From: Trichostrongylus colubriformis
Taxonomy: Eukaryota; Nematoda; Chromadorea; Rhabditida; Trichostrongylidae
DNA length: 64,000 bases
NCBI GenBank assembly: GCA_963978905.1
Contig: OZ022256.1
Span: 51,880,001 to 51,944,000, forward strand
Direction of reading: 5' to 3'
The notes beneath the pieces are model-generated. The model saw only the letters and a program-made list of their open reading frames with translations, did no database searches and was not told the origin of the DNA. Both the position numbers and the translations under genes were made by a program. This document shows positions 11,901 to 25,793 of this stretch, one piece after another (the stretch's first letter is position 1; each line of letters starts with the position of its first letter).

Positions 11901-14900
11901 CAGGTGAGGTTATCCTTCCTTCATGCTCCTTTATGTGATTGTTCTCATAACTTTCGTTTTTCATCGTGCTTTTTCGCCTTCGTAACGCATAGGTCATTGT
12001 GATGTCCTATTTTCTCACACCTTAAAAAAGGCTGTGTACTGTTTGCGACTGCACTCATTGCACACGTTCACAGCCTTTGTGTTAGCATTGTGTTTTTTGG
12101 CGATGTTCCTCCGGTCCAGGTCCTTGATTTGTCAACCGATTCCAATTTCACGTCGCCGATGTTGTTTTACTGCGCTTTCTCTTTGAGCCTCATGGGATTG
12201 TGCACATAGTTAGAATTCAAACCTGTTTCGCACGGGAATATGATTGCACGCTCAATTTGTGCGATAATTCGATTAATTCCGTCATATTAATCCTGGTAAT
12301 TTGGCCGCAGTTTTAGCACGGCCATAATGGGACTCTGAAAGAATGCCTGCTATTCAAACATTTGAAGTTTTTCATTTAAATGCAGTAGCCGACATTGTCT
12401 GTAGCTGACAATCTGCTGCAAGCTGCCATTGCGAGTTTGCTGGTTGAAATGTGCGAATACACGGTGAATTAAACAATATTTTCTGCCTTAGAAACTTGAA
12501 ATCTCTTTTTTGCGTTTCCATGCAATGGGATAAGATTAGTAAGTGAGAAGGAAAGCTTTATTCTGTCCGAGGAATCACACGAGCAATTATTTGTGCCAGT
12601 CATTATTCCTGATAGAACTATGAGTGATAAACGTTCAGTTACGAACTGAAAGTAAAGTTCGTTCTAGTTTTCCGGTGATTCGGAAAGCTGGAATTCTAGT
12701 CACTTGAAATTTTCACCACAGCTTATTTCCTGGGATATTTTGGAGTTTTCTTGGGTGAGCATTTTTGATTTTTCGAGTCCTACTTGTCTTTCTTTGCTTT
12801 GGTCCTATTACTGAAATAGCGCTAAACCAGGGATGCAAGATCTTCTTATCTACCATTATCTGTATTTTGATGTATTAATGGCTAATTTATAAATCTGAAA
12901 GAAAAAAAAACATACTATTTGCTGTCTTCTTCGCATAGTTTGTTAAGAGAGCAGCTGCTGGTCTTTCAGTGCTTTTTATGGCGTACCAATATGCTGCTCA
13001 GCCACTCTGTTCAGTGTTGAAGGATTCTATAACCTTTTTTTACGAACATCATCTAGAGAAAGCGTCACTGTCCTAGCCACAACGCTTATTACCAATTGAT
13101 ATGCAACCGCCGTGCTATTGCCTTTGTTCCTCTCATGTTCAGCTCTCTTTGTGATATTCACACGTTCCTCGGTTCAACCGGCTAGGTTCCACAAACAAGA
13201 GGTGAGGTCTGCTTCACTTCTCATTTATGAGATCTTCGAACTGATGTGCATAGCTTGATGCTTCATTAGACGTGCAGGTGCAAGCATAATGTGCCGGTTT
13301 TTTGCTGGGAACAGCTGCGACCAAATGTACGTACAGCGATGAATTTGAAATGAGGTGAATACGTCAGGGTTCAATATGATCTCCGTTACAGTGCTTCATT
13401 CATTTCATATTCTCTTTAATGATTGGTTTTTTAGAGAGATCTGTGTCTGAGTCATGAATTTTGTTTTCGCATCCTTCTAACATTCTTGAGATGAAGCAAA
13501 AAAGCATCGTTCGGGAGATGTATTTCGCGGTGTCTCTCTTACTGTTGTTCAGATGGTGTTCGAGTTTTAAAGGTTTTCGTTTATTTTTTGTAGACTTTGT
13601 GCGATTATCCCTGATATGTCTATTGGGAGATGGCTGAAGTCAGTCTAGAGATTCCATTTTCACTCGTTTATCATTGCCTCCTAGTTCATCAACTAGTCCT
13701 CTTCACTTTATGACTGATTCGATGTGACTGTTTAATCCGAAAATTGCTCACGTACACGATTATGAGAGGTCAAAGGTTGGAGGGATGGATCCATGGGCAA
13801 GGAATGAAGTGAGGACAGCCGTCAAAATGATGGCTTGATAATCTTGCTTTTAACTCTGAATAGTCTCCGGTATGTCGTGAATGGTGTCATTAGGAGCGAA
13901 AGTGCTTGTAGTGTCACTCCTAGCTTAAATACTAAAGTAATAGCAATTGATATTGCAGAAGTAATTACATAGGATTATATTTGTACTATGATGAAGGTCT
14001 AGAGGGTGTTCATCTGGTCCGAAATCTTCGTTTACAGTCAGCTGGAATGACAGCTCCATAACTTTCGCACAGTTTTGGGAAAGTTTTTTCTTAATCTGAT
14101 TGAAGACTTTCCCAGATGTTTTTTTTTCAAGGTAGCATACTTGCGTTTCATACTCAACGTGGAGTTACTCCCAAAATTGTAGTGTGCATATTGCCTCCGG
14201 AGTCCTGCCGAAGCCACAATATCTGTTTCTTGAATTATTTCCGAACGAACGCTGTTTCTTGCAGTCATTTGTTCTGGTACAATTGGTTAGTCCGTCGGCG
14301 TAGCCACTGTTTCCACCTTTACTTCATTGTTGTCTGAAATGTCGAGCCACGAAGCTTCCTGTTGTCATCGGCTATTATGATGCACAGCTATGAGATGGCT
14401 GTGCTCAAGTTTGTTCTGATCGACAGCGAATTTTAGATGAGATGCTTTTGTTTGCTTACGTTGCGTTCTCTTTGCCATCGATGGGGTTGCGATAAGGGGG
14501 TTGACTGCGGTTGCGCAAATTGATGGCAGTGTTTTATTGACTTATAAAGGGATCTGCTGCAACAGATGGGCTCTTTTTTCCGAAGGTCAGGTGACAAGCA
14601 TTTCACCATCCCGCTACTTGGTTTAAGCGATTGTAAAATGTAATGACAGCTGGGTAAAACCTGTGTTCAGTGGCACACGGAAGTGAAATTTTTGAGGTTG
14701 AGGTTCAACGTGCTGTGCGAAAGGAAAATCGAAGAGGTTGTTTCTGGGCATTGAAGTGGGGTTTCAGGAATTATGGAGAATGACAAAGGATAACCTTGCG
14801 ATATACAATGGACCGCCGGCAAAGGATTGTGGTTAGGAGTGGGAATCGAAAAAGTCAAGTGAGGTAATGGCGAGTGGTTCCTTCAGGGACGTGCTTGCTT

Positions 14901-17900
14901 GCTCCAGAAGCGTAGAGATGTTTGGATGCGTGATTTTGCACCATGGCTTGTGGAGGTACCCCACACTGAATGTATAGTATTGTCTTTTCAAGCACGTGTA
15001 CCCAACTAATCGACTCAGGGAGCATAAAAAGAAAACTCATCGATAACATTGGATGTGCTCAGATATTGAATCTCTAGGATCGAATAATGTAAGGGGATAG
15101 CATTCCTGAGGCTTGAATTGCATTCCTAAGTGAGACGTTTCTTGTGATCGCGTCTGATAAGAAGAGTTCAAAGTTCCCGCATAGGAGCCTGTAACTGATT
15201 CGGAGGGAGTCCGGGAAAGTTAGGTGATTTGCATGAGTGGAGTTCTGCAGGATAAATATCAGGTTGTAGGATAATTTTTCTGCTGTTAGATACTGGACAT
15301 GTCTCAATATGTGTTGATATAAAATAATATGCATAATAACTTCCTGAAAAAGAACGTCATACTTTAGCATCTGATGTTTCATAGCGCTACTGAATGTGTG
15401 TCGATGGGAATGCCTAGATTATGAATCGGCAAATTTAGCGGCTAGGGTTGGCTGAGTACATAGCTTGGACCCATACCTTGTCATTCGAAGCCTGGCGATG
15501 GAATGGTCGCTCATTAAGTGCTTGTCTTTTTTCCATGTAGCAACCGGTTCTTGTTTCCAAGGTACGTATTGCATTTAATACAGTTGTGAACAGTTACAGT
15601 TGAGCATTTCTTCAATCTGGAGAATTCCATAGTTGACTGGGTTGCCGTTAATTAAAGGCACCGGGAGGAAGTAAAGGGGAGAGCGTATTTGGAACACTAT
15701 TCTCTGTAATCAAACATTTAAGCGCGGAAGAGATAATAAATAGCGAAAGTTGCTTTGAAAACGCGCCTTTGTGGCGCTAGTGCCATCATAGCTCGCTTCA
15801 CCTTGAACTGCACGCTCCAGAGGCCGAGCTGCCTGCCGGCGACAGACAGCATAGGAGGAACTGACTTCTTCCATGACGATGTGAAACAAATGAAACAGCA
15901 AAGAGGAACAAACAAGTACAAATGGAGGGAGAAGCGAAGGAGTACGAAAAAATACGTTTATGATAGAAAATATCCATCGAATCCATACTCGACGACTTGG
16001 CAAGGCGTCTTTTGTGCATTAGTCGAACTACACGCGAGTACCGTAGCTCAAAATTGACCATCCCGGTGTTTCCATTAGTGTTTAATATTGATTTTCTACG
16101 GGTCTATCCTTAGCTTTTCTCCATTATTATTCCTGAAAAATACTCGGCTCAAATTTAGCCTTTATTTATTTACTACGTATGAGGACACCCATAGACTGAT
16201 GATATCTGGGCTGCAGAACGTGAATATAGGATGCCACTTAATCAAAGCATTTACACCTCCATTAGCTGGTTCTCACCAATAGAATATTGGACCGCTGTGA
16301 TGGATGTTTTATGCCATGTACACATTTGTGTGAACATCATTCTTGCTGAAACGTTGTAATGCGGAGGATTCGTCGAGGCTTTCTTCCATAATTTATGAGG
16401 TGTGGTAGGCATAGAGGGGTTCGTATTGTCTTTCTGGATACATCGTTGCCTTACTGTGATAGCATCTCTCATTAATGCTGTGCTGCTGCATGCTCTCATC
16501 TTCAGGTAAAGCTCTGGTTCAGAGTATTTTGTGTCACCTAGAATCACGTAGAGCTCGGATCATTATTTTCTGCCCTCAATAAGTGATGTCCTTGGATCAA
16601 ACGGCTGTGGTAGTAATAAGATGCATGTTGGACCACATTGTCTCTCTCGAAATTTTGATTGATGGAAATAGGGTAGGAGGCGAAGTGAGGTGATGCATCG
16701 TCATCACTCTCACTGGTCGAGCCACCCAAGCAAGCCTACCCCTCGGGGTAGGTGAATTGGTATTAGACTGGTTTAAAAGGGTGGAAGCACTGACTTGTAC
16801 ACCGGCTGACCCCTGTAACTCATTGTATAGGCCAAATGGCATGCTCGCCCCCTCCCAGTATTCTGAGTGGAATTAGAACGCGTGGCGCATCCCATGTGGC
16901 TGAGTGACGAAATATTCCATTTGTATGGCGTCATATACCAGAGTTGGTAAAATGTAGCACCTGTCCGGTTTGAAAACCGTGTGACCTTTACTTCTTCATG
17001 ACTGGTATTTTTTCTATCATTTGTACGGAAGGGAATTCAGCGTTGTAAGTAGTAGTGGAAGTAGTGGAACCATGTTTGAGTGAGGTGAGCAAGAAAGTAA
17101 TTAGAGTCCTCCAAAGTAACGATACTGTGACGCTCTGGCGAAGACAAGTTAATGTAAAGGAGTCTTCGATAGGTTAATCAGTTATCGGTTGAGAAGGATT
17201 GATCATATTCGGTTTCTGGAACGCTTACAGTTGTTCTTGATTCCAAAGGTTCTTTCCCTAATATTTCCTTCATCTTGACATTCCTCGGACAGTCTTGCTT
17301 AATCAAGGGGGAGGTGGGTATGTACAACGTCGAAAATTTGTCCGAGATGATGTTTTGAGCTGAATGGGGAACGCTGGGGAGCAGGAGCAGTTACCTAGAA
17401 GGATTAACCACAGTGTGGTCGAAATCTCTATATTCGCGGTTTTCGGGAAACAACTCTGACACTAGGTGGTTTCTTTTTTCTATAGATATCCTATTAATGT
17501 GTATATGAAGCATTCATAGAAGTGGTACACGGATTAGTCTTTTTTCTTGGTTAATATTAGCTTTTCATGTATGAAGAAGTACATTCACAATGTTCTGACC
17601 ACAAATTTTATGCTTATTCTGGTTGCGTAGTCCGATCCGAACAGTGTTGTGATTTGGTTTGTCGCCGTCGGCTCTTAGTACTAATACGACTAGCCGTAAA
17701 TACGGCTTTACATTCATCTCTATATCGCTTCCCTTTGAAATGCTACAATAGGATTTGGGATTCGTTTCGGCGGTAATCGGATGCATGAATCGAGGGCCAC
17801 TTCTACGTATGTGATCTGAACAGGAATATCCTATGTTTATGAGTGGCGGTAGTGGATTGCTTGTTAAGGGCGTTGACATTTTACTGCGTGGTTCTCATGA

Positions 17901-20900
17901 AGGGATATATTGTACTGGGTCAGCAGTGGGTCCTCAGAAGGGATTTTGGCACATGATGCAATTGGCATGTTCCGGCATTTCATGTGGAATGAAAGGTTCC
18001 TGCGTGAAATAAAAGTAAAAGGAGAAGCGCGCCTCGTGTGAAGCTGCTGAAGAAACAACAACTATCGAATCCATCCATGCTTTCACGGTCACAGTTGTCT
18101 GGTCACGATGGCCCCGCTTACGTGCGGAGCCACATATTCATATGCTGGGCAGATTTTTTCAGGAGCTCTGGACTGCTGAAAGGTCTACGTGAAGATTTGA
18201 AACAGTAGCCATAAACCACTTATCACATCGACCCAACTGATAAAGTGACAATGAGAGACTGCAAAAAGTTGTTCACTTTGTTAAGACATTCTGTTCAAGA
18301 AAAGTAAGATGTAAGTGGGGTCCATTATCTGTAACAGGAAAAAAATGCGGGGATGTAAACATTCTTTTCTAGTGTTGTACCTTGATTTTTGCCGTGCAGT
18401 CAGGGTTTCCAATGGGCAGCCGAACTGGCTGGCGTTTGCTGGATTTCGAACCTAACCCGAGTTACTGCGAAGTTCTTAGGAGGTGAAGAAGCTTTGTAGA
18501 GTGAGAGCATATCTACCTTTAAGTGTTCATCATTCAGGACATATTAATGACTTTGAGGGGCTTGCATTCCGTCGAACATTTTTTCCTGAAGTACTCTGCT
18601 GACGTTTCTGGTTAAATGAGAAAACTCGTACAATCACAGGTGTTATTACATTTTTGGCTGAAACTAATAATCTTTTTCTCTGCTGAAGATGATTGCTTCT
18701 CTTTCTATTAGACAGAGCAGGTTTTCAACTCGAAAAACAAACAATCGATTTGCCAAAAGTTTCCTTGAACTGAGCTAAATTGCTTGGAAATCTTTCTGTC
18801 TAGAAAAACGCTAGCGTAGGTCCTCCGATGGGAAGGGAAAATTGCATAGTTCAATGGTTAGGTATAGTGTTGAGGGCTAAGGTACTGTTATTATGAAGGT
18901 TTCTAAGTTGATTTTGGAAGATATCGGAGCACATCATGTCTAAACTAAACTTGAAACTGCGGTGATACGTTGAGTAACTACGATCTCAGTGGTTACTGAC
19001 TACCTCTTCAAAGGTCTCAGAATAGTATGCTTACTATACTTCCCGTAGTATTTTCAGCGCTTGTTCCAAATTTCGAATTCGGTAGGTGCTCATTGAGAAG
19101 GTGAGGAATGAGAAAAGGGACTCGGTAGTGTGATGGATTAGCATACTATATCCACTCACGAAAACCGTGGACTGCGTGTTAAAGTCTCGTCCGAAGCAAA
19201 ACTTTTGCTTATAACTCACATCCATGTAACAGTCAGCACATGCTACATAGCTCTCGAGAATTCAGTAGCATTGACGAAGGATCCAAAAATGTATTCAAAA
19301 GAATCACTCCTAAAAACTTGAGAACTGAGCAAATGAGCTCCAACTTCATTCTGGATTCTACTGAAACTTCAATATGCAACTTCAGTATGCAATGACTTTT
19401 CTCAAAGCAAAACTTTTAAACCTGACAATTCCATTTCGAGCGATGAAGTACGATCTCTTCATGCTTGTATGATTTGTTATTGACAATACTTTGCGCATTA
19501 ATGTCATCTCCTATTAATGTTTTAGTTACTACTGCAGTTGCTAACTATTAGAAGCATCGCATCACCAGTAAAGCGATCCTAGTGCTTTTCACATATTAAG
19601 CAAAGAAGCAATAGCAACATTGCAGAACCGCTTTAAATCCTTGACTGCTTGGGCGGGGCTTATCCGAGAAATGTGAACAGCAGCGTAATGGTCATGTTCT
19701 GTACCACCTGACTCCTTTTGAAATTGCAGGAAAATTTTTCTACGGCTATGGCTTCTAGTGTGAAATGCAGGCAGATTCAATGAATTGGCCCGGTGCTACT
19801 GCGTCACACTCGCCATTCTGTGATTCATCAGTCGCATTTAAGAGTTTCGTCTGGTTCTGCTGCGTGAAACTCGTATTGAAAAATCACTGAAGCGCAAGAT
19901 GTGAAAGTTTTATAGGTCAGGATTGGAAACTGCTGGATAAGCATTGCATCATCAGATGCTGTGCATTTTAAAAATTGAAATGTTTAAATGAAAAGTTGGT
20001 TATATCAAAAGGAATTATTCAGTGGAATATATGACGACCCTTTATTCCTCACATCTATTATCTTTTACTCATAGCCTTTTTTTCACGGTTATTCACGGAG
20101 AACATCAAAAATTTGGTATTATTTTATTACTTGTTGGTACTGATTTTTATTTATTGAATATTTCATTTCCTATTTCTAAGCTTTTTATGTCGATTTGCCC
20201 TACTAATATTTGTCTTTGTTCCTGTAGAAATTGAAGCGCCAGCAAGCTGGTGAACAAACACGCGTCAAGTGCTGCTGTATTATAGCAAAATCCTGTTGAC
20301 ATAGCTTCAGCCGGTCAGTGCGGTACGCCAGATTGCAGCCAACGCGAACGGCTTCTCATGGTTAGCTAAGCTGCTGAACAAATGACCATTTCGGATTCGT
20401 CACCACGATTATATGTGGGTTCAAGCAATGTGGAGGGACAATATTCGATTTTTTCGAGAAGTAGGAGCAGTATAAAGGTTTTGGAGGAGTAAGGATTGAT
20501 TGGGGATAGTTACCTAAAAGCTTTAGTAGGTTAATTATTGTTAGTGGATGCCTGCTTGTGGGTAGAAGGATGGGTAGGGGGATGGTAGCAAGAGTATGGG
20601 TGAGGTGGCGCAGTGCTAATAATCCGAGTAAAGGTAAACTTAAAGTGTGCGAGATATCCTCTCGCTTCTTTCCGATCATGTTTTAAGTTATCGAATCGGT
20701 AAATAGGATATAATTTTTACTTCTGAATTTCCTTTCGCATCTCATCTACAGGGGATTTATTTTTTGTCGCTTTTTCATATTCGATATTTTCTATTGAATT
20801 GTACGACCCGAACGATGCGGTCTCCATTATTGAACTACACAATTTTTTAGATTGATCCTTCAGTGTGAAGCTAATAAAACTTGCGAGGAAGTGCGAATGG

Positions 20901-22064
20901 CCTCCTTCTTGTTTGTACGAACCAGACAGTAGTTCATGGGAAGTGCTGAAAGCAATACTAAGAAAATTCGAACTTTGTGGACTTTGCGGAATGGTTATTA
21001 GGTGATAGGTTGTTAAAAGGGGCGCGGGTACTTCACCAAACACAAAATCGCCCTTGAATTTGGCTCCTTTACAACCGTGTTTCTGATCGCTTTTGAAATA
21101 GCTGTTGAATATCAGAATAAGCAAATATGTAAAGCGTTTATCGTTGCGATTGAAATGGAAGTTAATGGGTAGTATTGCTTTGTGTTATCTGTCGCTGAAT
21201 GGCGTAAAAACATACTCGTTAAAGGTCACATTTAAACGGTGGCATCTCCTCAAGTCTGCCTATCGCTACAGTTTTTGAATCTTCAGTCAAATAGTGCTAC
21301 TTTTAGAGAAACTGATAATCGTTTTATGGCTCTGGTTGTCTAATCAGTCATTCTTTTGACAAATATGTTTCTGTGATCTTTACGGAGAGGTATTTTCAGA
21401 ATAGGAAAAAGCACGTATTGATGATTGAGGCCTTCTTTTTGCAATTATTCCAGTGTGAAGGACATTTTGCAAAATCCTCCAGCATAAGTTGGGCAATAGG
21501 TATTCGGTACTGAACGGCTTCTTTTCGAAGCGACTTACATCTTTGTCGTAGCGAAAGGACGCCACCTCCGTTTCCTGTGCTCGGTCCTCAGGTGTTACTT
21601 ATATCCGTAAAGCCGGTCTTGCAAAACTAATTGACGAACTGCGAGGGCTTATCGTCCACTTTTCGGTGCTGAAAGATGAATCTGAAGTACTTATAGGAAG
21701 CTTGATATGAGCTCGGAGGAGGCTTTAGAAATATATAGGACTGTGATTTTTGCGTTTTTCTATTCGGTGATGTTAAAAACAGCTCATTTCCGCTAACGTT
21801 ATGGAAAGATGGTTCTCCCCTTTGCGCTCCGGGGGAGAAAAGCGGTCGTTTCTCTGTTCTGTTCGATTTGATTAGTCTTGAGGGTGGTCCACATGAAGTG
21901 TGACGGGTCCATTTTTGGGCATTTGCAGTTTTTTTGCTTTTTGTGTTGTTACTCGTTTTTCTCATATCTTCTAGGCCGTACTAGGTTCAATTTTATAGGT
22001 AAAACTGGTATCACATACCGATCGCTCAGCAGTAGTTGTTATGTACAAGCGCGGCTTCTCAGTT

Positions 22065-22300
22065 AAGGAGTTTACTCACTTCCACCAAATATACAAAACA
22101 AAGGGTGATAAAAGAAATGAAAGTGTTAGGGGCAAAATATCCCTGGAATGTTCCTCTAAAAGCAAGAGCAAGCTGAGGCCTATCACTTTCACCTTCATAA
22201 ATAGAAAACTCACCGGGGATGGCTGCACGCATCCTGAAGAATTTCAGGAAGAGATTGGATGCTTGTATTGAAGCTGGTGGAGGACATTCCAAATGTGACA
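22065..22300. repeat. Fragment of the GGTGCC TIR element
   Basis: The words ATACAAAACAAAGGGTGATA and ATGTTCCTCTAAAAGCAAGA align with one half of the 49744-50344 and 61935-62870 elements. The terminal repeat is missing. Confidence 0.6.
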
Positions 22301-23701
22301 TGTGATGTAGATGTAGAATTATATGTAGAATGCATCAATGAATCTTTATGTAGAATTTTCCGACGTTTTGAACCAATAAAGTGATTTCTTATTTGGCTTG
22401 ATTAGTGCAAACTTGTGCGTAGTTTTTTCCGTCACGTTTCATGTGGGCCCCACTGGATAATCATTCATTTGGAATTTTTTGAAAAAGAAAGAAATTGCCA
22501 CTGATTCAGTCCACCTATTACCTAAGTTTGTCAGTTTTGTCGGAATAACGTCGTTGTATGTTCCTACTAATTAGTTTTGCAATCACCTCACATCTGGGAT
22601 AAGCACTGACCTATACATATTTCAGTTGCATGTTATAGTTTCGTTGGGAATTCTCGTTTTTGTCTATGAATCAGCGATGATTGCGATGAAATAAGTGAAT
22701 GTAGAAATGAATGTTGTGTGAGTGATTCGTGTGGGGAGTCTATTCATTACGTCAAATTCCACTTTCCAAAAGCATTTCCATGAACTGTACTATATTACGT
22801 TCACGCCCGACTTGCTTTTTAGCAATTCAGTTTATGTGAAAGTTGGCATATCAAGGCGATCACTTTTAATCTAGCGGGTCTGCTTCCTGTCTACCATATC
22901 GTTTATTCGTGAATCAGGTGCTCCCCTGATCATAATTGCAGTTTGTTCTTACATTTAATAATGAGATTTTGCTTTACTTTTTATTTTTACGCCTTTAACG
23001 CAGTAAAATTGAACTTGAATGAAATTTAACTGCGATTAAGCCACAGCACTCATTCAAGTAATACTGCTCTTGTACTTTGTGCGCTACAGTGCTTTCATGT
23101 TATCTGCTCTCTACAGATGATAATAATTAAAGGGCTAGGGCGGATCCTTTTCTTGTGCCTTGTTTTCGACTTTACGACTCACTTATTTTTTGGGCACATG
23201 TGTGTTGTAGCTGATGGATTGGATCAGTTGATGTTTGGGACCAAAATATCTTCGTTATTCTGTTCAACACAGGTGTAAGACTGTGTTGATTTGAAAATAC
23301 TCACGATCTATTTTCTCTTCTCTGTCGTTTGTATGTGTTATTTACCTTGTTCTCAACTATTCGTTTTGAGGAATTGATCAAAGGTGATAAGGAAGCAGAT
23401 CTGAGGGTTAATTGGGAATTGATCAAGTTCAGACCACTTTCCGAAGTAAAATATTGTTTAGCTTATCGTATTTGCCGCATGTCACCCTTCAATATTTGTT
23501 TTCCCATCTTTTATGTTATCATAATGGTGCTGTGGTGTTTTTATGACGACCACGCGCAGTCATGCCGTCTATCGGCCACGAAGGGATCGGAAAGGTAGTC
23601 TAAGACCTCGCTGGTGGCATAATAAGGAAGGGGAGAGGGTTCACTCGAGAAGTCTGAGACTTTTTAGAGTGGGAAGTGGTGCACAGCTGGTGGTGTCGAA
23701 G

Positions 23702-23986
23702 ATGGATGCTAATATGCGTGAGAAATTGCGTAATGCGCAAGTCATGAGTAGTCCAAGTGCCCCGATTTCCCATAAGAAGATTATCATGAGAATATCCGTG
23801 CCCTGGGAATAAAGATGTGTAATTGATTCTACGGATTACTTGTTCAGATGATAGTAAGGGGCATCGCCTAATCGAATGTGAAATTTCAGGAGACGTCCGC
23901 TGCTTGTGAAAAGAAAGAAACGACCTTGTCGAAATCGTCCTCGTCGCAGTCTCAGCAAAATTGTCAAGTTAAGATGATGACTGAGG
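23702..23986 (+). CDS. Two candidate 5' exons of the coiled-coil gene
   Basis: Exon 23702-23797 begins MDANMREKLRNAQ and could end at a weak GT donor. Exon 23890-23986, after AAATTTCAG, encodes a Ser/Gln/Lys-rich stretch (KKETTLSKSSSSQSQQN) and ends in phase 1 before GTAGTA. That phase matches an acceptor at 25770, which would continue D-V-P-R-C-H-S-S-M into the first exon of the coiled-coil gene. The composition fits a scaffold N-terminus. It could equally be a separate small gene, or chance. The coding start may lie further upstream (ORF open from about 23.65 kb). Confidence 0.4.
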
Positions 23987-25793
23987 GTAGTATTCAGTAT
24001 CATGGGGTGAGTTTTCCGCTTTTTCTACCAAGCATGAGGAGTGCCCGGCTGGGAGAGCCATACTGGTGAAACGAAAGGATCATGGTAGAGTGGAGGTTTG
24101 TCAGGGGTCAGAAATGAAAGGAAATCGAGTAATGGAGAGTGTGAACGGAAAAAGCTGGATTTTTCTTGCACCCGTCGGAGAGGTAGGAGATTCAAGGGGT
24201 CAAAAGCTTATATCCTGGCTATCGAGCTCTGAGCTTACATGCTTGTCACCCAATGTCTTAAACGCAGTTTGTCAATCTGGGGTTGCCAGAGACCCTAATC
24301 CAATGAGCGCTGAAGTGTTCTAGCCTTGTCCAAAGTTCTCCGTCCAGAAGCGCAAAAATAAATTGCCTGTTAGTACCTATACAAGCTACTCCACCTGAAT
24401 GACTGACGTTAGGTCATTGAGTTAGAAATTTTTCTTGTCACCATTACCACGGTAGATAAGGGTGACGTCCGTCAAGAATACTTTCATGCCTTTCTGTCTT
24501 GAAATAGCGTCTGGTTCGGCGATTTCTTTATCGTGAACGGTCGCATTTTATGGTCTTCGAGCTTTTATCTCGTCTGACGTCTTTTTTGTTGTTGTTGAAG
24601 CCATTAAGACTTCAATGTTGAGATAAATTATGAAAACGGCGGGTGAGATTGGATAGGTTGCTTAACGTTTGATGTTGCCGATCTAGTGAGTCCATAAATG
24701 CTATTGGAACAGTGAAAGGTTATCAAGAAATAATTTTTGCGTCAGGAGTGAAGCATCCTGGAGATCTTCTGGAATCGGAACCGGAGAAAACTCACTACGA
24801 TTGACCTCAGCTCAGCTTCTAAACGTGTTAAACTCAGATTTATGGAATAGTGGCTGCGGAGAGGACTCATCCTATGGGTAACCTAGACCCCCATCGAGAG
24901 TGGTTTCATAAGATGATCAAAATGGCAGAATGAATGATGAATGAAAGCAGTAGAGCTTGGGAATACGTCAAGTTTGTTTTGTACATTGAGACTGATCGTT
25001 TTTCAAACGGTTAGTCATCTTGGCAAATATTGTATGCCCATTAAGACATTACGAGTTCGAATCCAGTTCGCGTGAAGTTCAATCGCATTCATTGGTATGG
25101 GTTTTTAGAACCAAACTTGGACTCTATAGGAGCGCTGGAATCCATGATTGAAGAGGATCCCGAAGGATAAATTTTTTATGTTAATCAACCCATTGTTGGT
25201 ATGCACCACGCGTTCAAGATCCATTCAAGAGCATAGTTGCAGGTGTATGCGATTTCTAACATAACGAATTGCGGAGCTCAACCAAGTACAAAGCGCTTCT
25301 TTTATTCTTCTGGACGAGTGTGGTGCTCATTTACCTAGCCACAGAGGTAGAAGGCTCGGTTGGCCTAGGCGGTATTAGTGCAGGATTTGTTTCCACATCG
25401 TGGAAGTGGTAATGAGCGTTACCTGTCACTGTACCACCTCCGACCCTTAATCCATGGTACAGTAAGAATTTTGGTGGCTGGTAATCTCACTGCTGTGAAT
25501 ACTTTAGCGCCATGCAACCTTTTGACCTGGAAATTTGCAGCTTTGGTACTATGGAGTAATCGAAAGTTTCTATAAAGACTTCAGCCAATCTTACCATTGT
25601 GCCTTTGCCGATGTCGGTGATCTCGTACTCTGGATAACCGTTTACTTAGCGTCCATAGTTTACAAGGAGTTTACCTTGTGGCGGCGATCCGTGGAAGCAG
25701 AAGTTATAGCTAACTATTGGAGTTGATTCGATTTTCAGCTCATTACACAATTTATGAATTTAGCGAGCAGACGTACCTCGTTGCCACAGCTCC

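Larger units (their letters stand above)
7977..23701. other. 15.7-kb stretch without a confident gene
   Basis: This region holds the tandem duplication at 8.53-8.92 kb, short (ATAA)n runs near 10.5 kb, and a TIR-element fragment near 22.1 kb. The plus strand is clearly T- and G-rich from about 9.6 to 20 kb, like the intron at 38-44.8 kb, so it may be intronic to a plus-strand transcript. Minus-strand open frames at 20717-21124 and 21627-21965 and an exon-like piece ending GAT/GTAAGT at about 21538 hint at a minus-strand gene near 20.7-22 kb, but I could not join them. Confidence 0.45.

Noticed and set aside
24990..25075. tRNA-like GTTCGAATCC box
   Set aside because: The flanking bases do not form the T-arm or the acceptor stem of a tRNA.
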